A stretch of 5,487 nucleotides of DNA from Oscillospiraceae bacterium (lineage in GTDB: Bacteria; Bacillota; Clostridia; Oscillospirales; Oscillospiraceae). The position numbers and the translations under genes were made by a program. The stretch is taken from positions 1 through 5,487 of the forward strand of contig JAFRAF010000053.1 in NCBI GenBank assembly GCA_017405545.1, read 5' to 3'. Shown piece after piece: positions 1 through 5,238 of this stretch; position 1 is the first letter of the stretch; every line of letters starts with the position of its first letter. The notes under the pieces were generated by a model that was not told where the DNA came from, did no database searches, and saw nothing but the letters and a program-made list of their open reading frames with translations.

Positions 1-103
1 CATTCACTGCGTAGGAATAAAACAGCACAGGAATATCTCTGTCGGATACATATGAATAAGGCAGATCTACAGTCGACTCACAGGAAAGAATGAATTGTCT
101 CAT
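1..103 (-). CDS. DegV family protein, N-terminal fragment (runs off left edge)
   Basis: Only the first 34 codons lie in the window; the frame is open to base 1. The translation begins MRQFILSCESTVDLP and continues SYVSDRDIPVLFYSYAV. This is the usual N-terminus of DegV-family proteins: a first beta strand, an (S/C)-x-S-T-x-D-L-P motif, then a 'e/d-x-x-I-x-V-x-x-x-x-Y' strand. Family members (about 280 residues) are cytosolic and bind a fatty acid; some (FakB) present fatty acids to the kinase FakA for phospholipid synthesis. Many clostridial paralogues have no proven role. The ATG at 103-101 is chosen because an AGGAGG box (116-111) sits 7 nt upstream and a good promoter lies further upstream. 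In the family the STxDLP threonine/serine contacts the lipid carboxylate; here it reads S-T (residues 10-11). The family call is fairly firm, the specific role unknown. Confidence 0.8.
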   Translation of the reverse strand, partial: MRQFILSCESTVDLPYSYVSDRDIPVLFYSYAVN

Positions 104-108
104 TTCAG

Positions 109-118
109 CACCTCCTTT
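109..118 (-). promoter_or_regulatory. Strong ribosome binding site of the degV-family gene
   Basis: On the minus strand the sequence reads AAAGGAGGTG, close to the full anti-16S complement. There are 7 nt between AGGAGG and the ATG at 103. It fixes the start of the truncated left-edge gene. Confidence 0.85.
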
Positions 119-131
119 ACAGCACGAACAA

Positions 132-188
132 AACAATTGTTAATATAATTATATTTTATCCCTTACATATTGTGAAGTCAAGCGCTTG
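132..188. repeat. Cluster of three perfect palindromes in the degV-family promoter
   Basis: Three self-complementary words are visible: CAAGCGCTTG (179-188) over the -35, AATATAATTATATT (142-155) over the -10 and probable start site, and AACAATTGTT (132-141) just inside the transcript. The middle one is pure A/T and so less surprising by chance; the other two are 10-bp perfect palindromes. Their positions are those of classic operators, but no regulator can be named from sequence alone. Confidence 0.4.
153..181 (-). promoter_or_regulatory. Sigma-A-type promoter of the degV-family gene
   Basis: The -35 is TTGACT (181-176, 5 of 6 consensus bases), the spacer is exactly 17 nt, and the -10 is TAAAAT (158-153, 5 of 6). 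Transcription should start near 146, leaving a leader of about 43 nt before the ATG at 103. Perfect palindromes overlap the -35 (179-188), the -10/start (142-155) and the early leader (132-141), so repressor control is possible. Confidence 0.7.
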
Positions 189-242
189 CCGTTATTTCGT
201 TTTACGGATATAACGTGTATAGAGACAATCTTTAGCCCGTAA

Positions 243-288
243 ATCCAAAACTGCCTCATCAGCTTCTTTCGATGCGGATAAGGCAGTT
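243..288 (-). terminator. Probable terminator hairpin after sufCB
   Basis: On the minus strand AACTGCCT (288-281) pairs perfectly with AGGCAGTT (256-249), with a second CATC/GATG pairing inside and an unpaired bulge. The run that follows is only TTTT and then GGATTT, so the U-tract is weak. It lies about 43 nt past the sufB stop and before the degV-family promoter, where a terminator for the suf operon is expected. The other strand has no T-run after the hairpin. Confidence 0.5.
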
Positions 289-331
289 ATAGATAAATAT
301 TTTAAGATTATTGAGTAATTAGAATATAAAC

Positions 332-1267
332 TCAAGCCAGGAAGCCGTTGATTATCTGTTCCTCGGCCTCCAGCTCGGTGAGTCCGAGAGTCATCAGCTT
401 TGTGAGCTGATCGCCGGCGATCTTTCCTATGGCCGCCTCGTGCACAAGGGCGGCGTCCACATTATTTGCCTCAAGGCCGGGTACGGCCAAAATGCGTCCG
501 GCATCCATGATTATTGAATCGCACTCGGTGTGACCGGAGCAGGGGGCGTTGCCGATGATCTTGGCGTCAAACTTCTGGAAGGAGCTGTCTCTCGCAACCG
601 AGCGGGACACGATATCTGCGCTGGAGCCCTCGCCGTTGAGATTGACGGTATACTTGCTGATGGCATTCTGTTCTCCGTGGGTCATGAGCCTCTCACGGAC
701 CACGAGCTTTGCCCCAGCGTCGAGCTCAGCGATAGTGCTGCGATCCGTGTCGTCAACGCCCTTTATCTGCACCATCTCCATCTCCATGGCGCTCCCGGCC
801 TCCATATAGACCTCGGTACCCGGATTCAGGATGCGCTTGCCGCTTCCGTCTCCGGAGCCGTAGTGCTTTTCAACGTAGCGAACGCTTGCGTTTTTACCCA
901 CGTAGAACCTGTGGATTCCGTCGTGCTGGGAGTCCTGTGGACCGCAATTGTCTATACCGCAGCCGGCGACAATGGTCACATCCGCATTTTCGCCGACGTA
1001 AAAATCATTGTATACGACCTCTTTAAGGCCGGTCTGTGTGAGAACTACGGGTATGTGAACGCTCTCATTTTTTGTGTTGGGGGCGATGTGTATATCGATC
1101 CCATTTCCCTCCGGCTTGGGGATGATCTCTATATTCGCTGTTGAGCTGCGGGCGGCGCTGGCTCCGTTGGCTCTTATATTGAACGCGCCCTCAGGGATGG
1201 AGTGCAGCTCCGCGACCTCGATAAGGAGACGCTTCTGTATTGCATCGAGCTCAATCTTCTTATTCAT
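332..1267 (-). CDS. sufB: Short SufB-like Fe-S cluster scaffold protein (SmsB type)
   Basis: This 311-residue cytosolic protein belongs to the SufB/SufD family, the scaffold that builds Fe-S clusters with the ATPase SufC. It is much shorter than SufB of the full SUF system (about 470-495 residues) and keeps mainly the beta-helix core and C-terminus. The N-terminus has IPEGAFNIRANG (24-35), typical of the short clostridial/archaeal forms. A GCGIDNC segment (102-108) is followed by SQHDGIHRFYVGKNA (113-127). The C-terminus contains ECDSIIMD with Cys249, aligning by eye with the QCDSLL cysteine of E. coli SufB, and VHEAAIGKIAGDQL with Glu277, matching the HEA glutamate of SufB. It therefore looks like SufB rather than SufD. 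The ATG at 1267 has AAGGGGG 8-9 nt upstream and lies 14 nt past the sufC stop. The family is sure; the scaffold role is inferred from it. Confidence 0.9.
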   Translation of the reverse strand: MNKKIELDAIQKRLLIEVAELHSIPEGAFNIRANGASAARSSTANIEIIPKPEGNGIDIHIAPNTKNESVHIPVVLTQTGLKEVVYNDFYVGENADVTIVAGCGIDNCGPQDSQHDGIHRFYVGKNASVRYVEKHYGSGDGSGKRILNPGTEVYMEAGSAMEMEMVQIKGVDDTDRSTIAELDAGAKLVVRERLMTHGEQNAISKYTVNLNGEGSSADIVSRSVARDSSFQKFDAKIIGNAPCSGHTECDSIIMDAGRILAVPGLEANNVDAALVHEAAIGKIAGDQLTKLMTLGLTELEAEEQIINGFLA

Positions 1268-1281
1268 GCTTCGAGTCCCCC

Positions 1282-2010
1282 TTATGCGATTCCCCGGCAG
1301 GTAGTGCGTACAGCGTCTTCTGCCAGCAGGGAGGGCAGTATTTCCTCCTTGGAGCCCATCCTCTGCAGCTTGCCGTTTGCCATGACGATTATCTCGTCTG
1401 CGATATTCAGAATTCGCTCCTGATGGGAGATTATGATTATTGAACTGTCCTCAATATTGTCACGCATTCTCTGGAATACCTCGATAAGATTCTGGAAGCT
1501 CCAGAGGTCGATGCCGGCCTCCGGCTCATCAAAAAGAGACAGCTTGCTGGCCTTGGCCAGGACGGTGGCTATTTCAATGCGCTTGAGCTCGCCGCCGGAC
1601 AGGCTCGAGTTCACCTCTCTGGTGACGTAATCCCTGGCGCAGAGACCAACGGCAGAGAGATATTCACAGGCGTCGCTGTGGCCTATCTCTTTACCTGCAG
1701 CAAGGGTAATAAGATCACGGACCTTGATGCCTTTAAAGCGCACGGGGTGCTGAAAGGCGTAGCCGATTCCCGCCTGAGCTCTCTCAGTTATGCTCAGCCC
1801 GGTGATGTCAACGCCGTCCAGCAAAACCTGTCCGCTTGAGGGCTTTTCGATTCCGGCGATAATACGCGCAGTGGTGCTCTTGCCGCCGCCGTTTGGACCG
1901 GTGATGGCGACAAGCTTGCCGTTAGGTATAGTGAAACTGATATCGTCAAGGATTGTCTTTTCCACGCCCTCATCTTCAGCGCGGAAACATATTTTCTTTA
2001 GTTCCAGCAT
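1282..2010 (-). CDS. sufC: SufC-like Fe-S assembly ABC ATPase (SmsC type)
   Basis: A 242-residue soluble ABC ATPase with no membrane segments. Visible motifs in order are Walker A GPNGGGKST (38-46), Q-loop Gln87 in FQHP, signature LSGGELKR (137-144), Walker B LSLFDEP (157-163) with Glu162 as the likely catalytic base, and the H-loop His196 in IISHQ. Length and the LSGGE-(L/K)-KR signature fit SufC, whose ATP hydrolysis remodels the SufB scaffold during cluster assembly. The D-loop region reads EPEAGIDLWS rather than the 'ETDSGLDID' of classical SufC, which fits the minimal SufCB branch. The partner sufB follows after 14 nt, ruling against an ordinary transporter ATPase because no permease is present. 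The ATG at 2010 has AGAGG 8 nt upstream. Confidence 0.9.
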   Translation of the reverse strand: MLELKKICFRAEDEGVEKTILDDISFTIPNGKLVAITGPNGGGKSTTARIIAGIEKPSSGQVLLDGVDITGLSITERAQAGIGYAFQHPVRFKGIKVRDLITLAAGKEIGHSDACEYLSAVGLCARDYVTREVNSSLSGGELKRIEIATVLAKASKLSLFDEPEAGIDLWSFQNLIEVFQRMRDNIEDSSIIIISHQERILNIADEIIVMANGKLQRMGSKEEILPSLLAEDAVRTTCRGIA

Positions 2011-2036
2011 TATTTGTACCTCTGTTTCTTCAATCT

Positions 2037-2066
2037 AACATAGGCTCTCAAGCCCATCAATGTCTA
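2037..2066 (-). promoter_or_regulatory. Candidate promoter for sufCB
   Basis: The best match upstream of sufC is TAGACA (2066-2061, 5 of 6 for a -35), an 18-nt spacer, and TATGTT (2042-2037, 4 of 6 for a -10). It would give a leader of only about 20 nt. The -10 is poor. A/T-rich TATAAT-like words also occur further upstream (about 2152-2157) but have no matching -35. Confidence 0.3.
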
Positions 2067-2193
2067 AACCTGTATCAGAAAAAGCGTGATAAACAGATAT
2101 GATGAATAGGCTGAATTATGTCGGATAGCGGATAGATATTATCTTCGATTAATTATAATAACATATAATCCATGGAAATGAAATACTTCAGAT
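2067..2193. other. Intergenic leader between the tRNA terminator and sufC
   Basis: No credible coding frame or RNA gene is seen here. It is A/T-rich and holds a tandem 7-mer CGGATAG (2122-2128 and 2129-2135) followed at once by a short palindrome AGATA-T-TATCT (2134-2144). I recognise no IscR/Rrf2-type box. Regulatory DNA for sufCB is the most likely content, but this is inference. Confidence 0.35.
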
Positions 2194-2242
2194 GAAAAAA
2201 AATCGAGCGGTAACAACGTGAAAACCGTTATTACCGCTCGAT
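2194..2242 (-). terminator. Strong intrinsic terminator after tRNA-Gln
   Basis: A 17-bp stem (arms 2242-2226 and 2218-2202, one G-U pair) closes a 7-nt loop. On the minus strand it is followed by eight T residues (2201-2194). The stem begins one nucleotide after the encoded CCA. There is no T-run on the plus-strand side, so it acts on minus-strand transcripts only. It probably also stops any read-through from the upstream polysaccharide operon. Confidence 0.93.
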
Positions 2243-2243
2243 A

Positions 2244-2317
2244 TGGCAGCGGGAGAAGGATTCGAACCCTCACATACGGAGTCAGAGTCCGCTGTGCTAC
2301 CATTACACAATCCCGCT
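2244..2317 (-). tRNA. tRNA-Gln (anticodon CUG)
   Basis: The 74-nt minus-strand sequence folds as a full cloverleaf. The acceptor stem AGCGGGA pairs with TCCCGCT over 7 bp, followed by discriminator G and an encoded CCA. The D arm is GTG/CAC with TAATGGTA between. The anticodon arm is GCGGA / loop CTCTGAC / TCCGT, giving anticodon CTG, read as glutamine CAG codons. The variable loop is 4 nt, and the T arm is GAGGG / TTCGAAT / CCTTC. It has its own promoter and terminator, so it is an independent single-tRNA unit between two operons. I see no copy of its 3' end elsewhere in the window that would suggest an integrated element. Confidence 0.95.
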
Positions 2318-2330
2318 AAACACAATCGTT

Positions 2331-2359
2331 ATTATAGTCATGTGCAGGTTTTTTGTCAA
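2331..2359 (-). promoter_or_regulatory. Perfect-consensus promoter of tRNA-Gln
   Basis: The minus strand shows TTGACA (2359-2354), a 17-nt spacer and TATAAT (2336-2331). All twelve consensus bases and the ideal spacing are present. The start should fall near 2324, about 7 nt before the mature tRNA 5' end. Such strength is expected for a stable-RNA gene. Confidence 0.93.
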
Positions 2360-2410
2360 TAGTTTTTGAAAATATTTTTGTTATATTCAAATTGAGAGCA
2401 AAAAATGCAA

Positions 2411-2800
2411 TCAATGATTCAAAAGGGTCTTCATTTTGGTAGAGGATATCTCAGGCGTGCGCTCAAGGTATACCACTTCGCACTTCTCTTTCAGGAAATC
2501 GAATTTACCCCGCCAGTCGTCGCCGATGACGAATACATCTATCCCGTACTTGTCCACGTCAGTGAGCTTCTGGTCCCAGTTCTCCTCGGGGATTATCTCA
2601 TCCACGTAGCGTATCGCGGACAAAAGGCGCTTGCGCTCCTCATAGGGAAACGCGCTCTTTTTGCCCTTTGAATCCCAGTTGAACTCGTCCGTGGAGAGGG
2701 CGACAATGAGGTAGTCGCCGAGAGCCTTTGCTCTTTCCAGCAGGTTTATGTGTCCGTAATGGAGCAGATCAAATGTTCCGTATGTGATAACTTTTTTCAT
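2411..2800 (-). CDS. tagD: Glycerol-3-phosphate cytidylyltransferase TagD
   Basis: The enzyme joins CTP and sn-glycerol 3-phosphate to give CDP-glycerol and pyrophosphate. CDP-glycerol is the activated donor for poly(glycerol phosphate) teichoic acids and for glycerol-phosphate decoration of other glycans. At 129 residues it matches the length I recall for Bacillus TagD. Visible motifs are GTFDLLHYGH (8-17) with the nucleotide-binding HxGH (His14, His17), the RYVDEIIPEENW region (64-75), GDDWRGKF (93-100) and RTPEISST (114-121), equal to the family RTxGISTT signature with Pro-Glu in place of the usual Glu-Gly. It is a soluble cytoplasmic protein, usually a homodimer. It starts 16 nt after the upstream glycerophosphotransferase stop, with AGAGGA and a 9-nt spacer before the ATG. 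The neighbouring transferase would use its product. An ethanolamine-phosphate-type relative is possible but less likely in this context. Confidence 0.93.
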   Translation of the reverse strand: MKKVITYGTFDLLHYGHINLLERAKALGDYLIVALSTDEFNWDSKGKKSAFPYEERKRLLSAIRYVDEIIPEENWDQKLTDVDKYGIDVFVIGDDWRGKFDFLKEKCEVVYLERTPEISSTKMKTLLNH

Positions 2801-2816
2801 CGTTTAGTATCCTCTT

Positions 2817-3956
2817 TTAACCAATCGCGTTTTCGATGTAGTCCGCAACGGCGGCGGAAGCGGAGCCCTTCTCAAAGGAGCCGATCACGTTTTCATTGAA
2901 ATCCCGCACACGAACGCAATAATCCTCGGGCGAGTAATTCTGAATTATGTCGCGGAGCTGGTCCATGGTGTCGGCATAGGGGAAGGGGAGCTCGTCCAGG
3001 CTGTAATATGTGCCCCTGTCGTATGTCTCCCTGTCTGGGGTATAGAGAAAACAGGGCTTTAATACATAACCCATGTCGAACATACATGAGGAGTAGTCCG
3101 TGAGCAGCGCGTCGGAAACGCCCAGCAGCTCCTGCATGTCAAAGTATCGGGTGACATCTACAGCACAATCCGGCAGCTCCAGCCTGTAGCCGCTCAGCAG
3201 GAGATTAGGGTGCATCCTCACGAGCATGAACCAGCTGCCGCCGAATTTCTCAGACAGGCAGTCCAGTATTCGCCTGTGATCCAGCTCATAGACCTCTGTA
3301 TTGTAATCAGCTCTGAACGTAGGGGCATACAGTATGAGCTTTTTATCTGCCGGTATCCCGTATTTGTCGCAGATTTTTTCCCTCAGCTCGCTGATATCCT
3401 CAAACAGTATGTCAGTTCTCGGATTGCCGACCTGAAGCACAGGGCCGTCATACCAGAAGGCACGTCTGATAATCTCTGTATTCGCCGCAGTGCCGGAGAC
3501 GATTATATCGGCGTCCTTTGAATCCAGCTTGGCTGCCTGTACATATGCCGGCTCAAGCTTGTCCTCAGCGTCCGCTTCTATCTTCTTCAGAGCCATAGAG
3601 CCGTGCCACAGCTGTATATAAAGCTGTGACGGCTTTTTGCGCTCATAGGCCCATTTTCTGTTGTTATTAATCCATACCCTTGCCGTACACATGTGATATA
3701 TGCCCTTAAGGCTGTTTACCTTTACAGGATGAACACCCTCCGGCAGGCCGTTATCGGCGTCCATGTCCCGCAGGAGCCAGTATATCTGATAGTCGCCGCC
3801 ACGCCTCAGCAGCTCGCGTACCACATATTTGGAATTGTCCAGATAACCCAGACCGCCCATACTGCGCACGACTATTTTATTCTGCTTTACTGGAAGATGA
3901 TATAGTAACTTCCACCAAACGCGCTTACTGATTTTATTCAGTATACTCTCAGTCAT
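2817..3956 (-). CDS. CDP-glycerol glycerophosphotransferase, TagB/TagF family
   Basis: This 379-residue protein moves glycerol phosphate from CDP-glycerol to a lipid-linked glycan at the inner face of the membrane. It is a single GT-B-like domain of TagB size, without the long N-terminal part of TagF. Visible motifs include QLWHGS (115-120, His118), VGNPRTD (176-182), YAPTFR (210-215), VRMHPN (246-251, His249), LLTDYSS (284-290) and a C-terminal FLYTPDRETYDRGTYYSLDELPFP (303-326) acceptor/donor-side segment typical of the family. His118 and His249 probably match the two active-site histidines of TagF. No signal peptide or clear membrane segment is seen, so it is probably peripheral. The start overlaps the flippase stop by 8 nt (ATGACTGA) behind a G-rich site. 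Whether it primes a teichoic acid (TagB), extends one, or adds a single glycerol phosphate to a capsule-like glycan cannot be decided here. Confidence 0.88.
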   Translation of the reverse strand: MTESILNKISKRVWWKLLYHLPVKQNKIVVRSMGGLGYLDNSKYVVRELLRRGGDYQIYWLLRDMDADNGLPEGVHPVKVNSLKGIYHMCTARVWINNNRKWAYERKKPSQLYIQLWHGSMALKKIEADAEDKLEPAYVQAAKLDSKDADIIVSGTAANTEIIRRAFWYDGPVLQVGNPRTDILFEDISELREKICDKYGIPADKKLILYAPTFRADYNTEVYELDHRRILDCLSEKFGGSWFMLVRMHPNLLLSGYRLELPDCAVDVTRYFDMQELLGVSDALLTDYSSCMFDMGYVLKPCFLYTPDRETYDRGTYYSLDELPFPYADTMDQLRDIIQNYSPEDYCVRVRDFNENVIGSFEKGSASAAVADYIENAIG

Positions 3957-5238
3957 TTGGATAATCCCCCCGGGGATCCTTGAATTTGTTCCAGTTCCGA
4001 AGGACTACTACCACTCTGTAAGTAAGAGTGAGCGCCGTCGTAAAAGAGGTGAGCAGCGCAAGGGCTACAATGGAAAAGCCCACCGTGAAATATATGGTTA
4101 CAAGCCCTATGACATGGACGCATGTGGCGAAAATGATAGACAGATTGGCGTGTCTGGCCAGACCCATCGCTCCGAGGGTCGGAAAGCCCAGGATGTAGTT
4201 GGGAAGCGTGAAAACTATGACCGGCATAAGCGCCCTTAGGGCAGGCGCTGTGCCCGCATATTCCTGCCCGAAAAACAGAAGACAGAAGGGTTCGGCAAAA
4301 ATGAATATAACGGTACAGCCTGCTATGATAATGGGCATGAATACCATCAGGCATTTTTTTATGAGTTTGAAATCCCTGTTCTTCACCATGTAAGGGTACA
4401 TGCTGTCGGAAATGGGGGACATTGCGTTCTGAGCCGCCACCGTGAGTTTATCCGCAGAGGTGTAATATCCGGTCATAACGCCCGTGGGATCGGCAAAATC
4501 CATAATTAGCGTATTGGAAGAACTGTACACCGCGCTGGCTATGCGAGAGTAGAAAAATGTGCTGGCCTGCCTGATAACTCTGAAAACCTCGCTCATCTTT
4601 ACGGGACTGAACCAGACGCCCACATTTTTTTTAAGATGTATCAGCACACCGATCAGAGCGCCCAGATTGCCCAGAAGGGTAAACAGCGGTACAAGAATAT
4701 ACTGATTTGACCTTTTAAGGCAGACAAAGATCATCAGTGTCGAGAAGAACTTTACGCATACGGTGCGGACGGTTATGGTAGTCATGCGTTCGATGCCGCG
4801 GTAAACATAGTCGGGAATAAAGGAATTCACGACCGTGGCTGCAAGGTAGAGCAGAAAGAGGGTCGTATTGTCCGTATAGTTGTTGATAAAGCCGCACAGG
4901 CAAAGCAATACGGCAAAACAAATAACAGCAAAAAGGAACTTTGCCCTGCACACAGCCGTAAAAATGGATGATATGAAAGCATTGTCATCCCTGCGCCTTG
5001 ACACCTCAGCCGTGGCATACAGCAGAAAGCCGAAATCCATCAGATACTGAAAGTATATCATCAGGTTTGTGGCAACGCCTATTTTTGCATAATTAGATGG
5101 CCCCAACACTCTCGTGAGATAGGGAACCGTAATAAAGCTGAAGAAAAAGGATGAAAACTGCAACAGGTACAGCATGGCAGTGTTTTTCAGCAGGCTCTGC
5201 TTGCTTTCGTCCAGTTTCCCTACAAGTCGGAATTTCAT
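3949..5238 (-). CDS. Wzx/RfbX-type polysaccharide flippase (PST family)
   Basis: A 429-residue integral membrane protein of the MOP/PST flippase superfamily, which moves undecaprenyl-linked oligosaccharide units across the cytoplasmic membrane. Hydrophobic stretches recur throughout, at roughly 20-40, 52-76, 100-118, 126-143, 160-174, 180-200, 296-321, 336-353 and 364-408, fitting about 12 helices with several in pairs. Family signatures are the N-terminal TVPYLTRVLGPSNYAKIG (37-54) and IPDYVYRGIERM (141-152), equal to the RfbX 'PDWYFQGIE' motif. It is slightly shorter than most members. The ATG at 5238 overlaps the upstream stop by one base (TAATG), with AAGGA 9 nt before it. The upstream glycosyltransferase and downstream TagB/TagD genes indicate that its cargo is a surface glycan, perhaps bearing glycerol phosphate. 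The cargo itself is inferred. Confidence 0.9.
   Translation of the reverse strand: MKFRLVGKLDESKQSLLKNTAMLYLLQFSSFFFSFITVPYLTRVLGPSNYAKIGVATNLMIYFQYLMDFGFLLYATAEVSRRRDDNAFISSIFTAVCRAKFLFAVICFAVLLCLCGFINNYTDNTTLFLLYLAATVVNSFIPDYVYRGIERMTTITVRTVCVKFFSTLMIFVCLKRSNQYILVPLFTLLGNLGALIGVLIHLKKNVGVWFSPVKMSEVFRVIRQASTFFYSRIASAVYSSSNTLIMDFADPTGVMTGYYTSADKLTVAAQNAMSPISDSMYPYMVKNRDFKLIKKCLMVFMPIIIAGCTVIFIFAEPFCLLFFGQEYAGTAPALRALMPVIVFTLPNYILGFPTLGAMGLARHANLSIIFATCVHVIGLVTIYFTVGFSIVALALLTSFTTALTLTYRVVVVLRNWNKFKDPRGDYPND

Noticed and set aside
190..215. An imperfect hairpin CGTTAT / ATAACG between degV and sufB
   Set aside because: The stem has an internal loop and no T-run on either side, and it overlaps candidate promoter elements, so a terminator or structured RNA call is not supported.
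530..1144. A 204-codon plus-strand open frame opposite sufB
   Set aside because: It starts at a GTG without a ribosome binding site, resembles no family, and lies wholly opposite the clearly conserved sufB, so it is a shadow of that gene.
2244..2317. tRNA-Gln as the attachment site of an integrated island carrying the polysaccharide genes
   Set aside because: No integrase gene and no repeated copy of the tRNA 3' end are seen in the window, and all genes share one orientation and similar composition.
2405..2671. An 88-codon plus-strand open frame opposite tagD
   Set aside because: It mirrors the tagD coding sequence on the other strand and has no recognisable domain or ribosome binding site.
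3607..3628. An inverted repeat CACAGCT / AGCTGTG inside the glycerophosphotransferase gene
   Set aside because: It is explained by the repeated Gln-Leu codons around a Tyr-Ile pair next to the active-site WHG motif, and there is no T-run or other sign of an RNA element.
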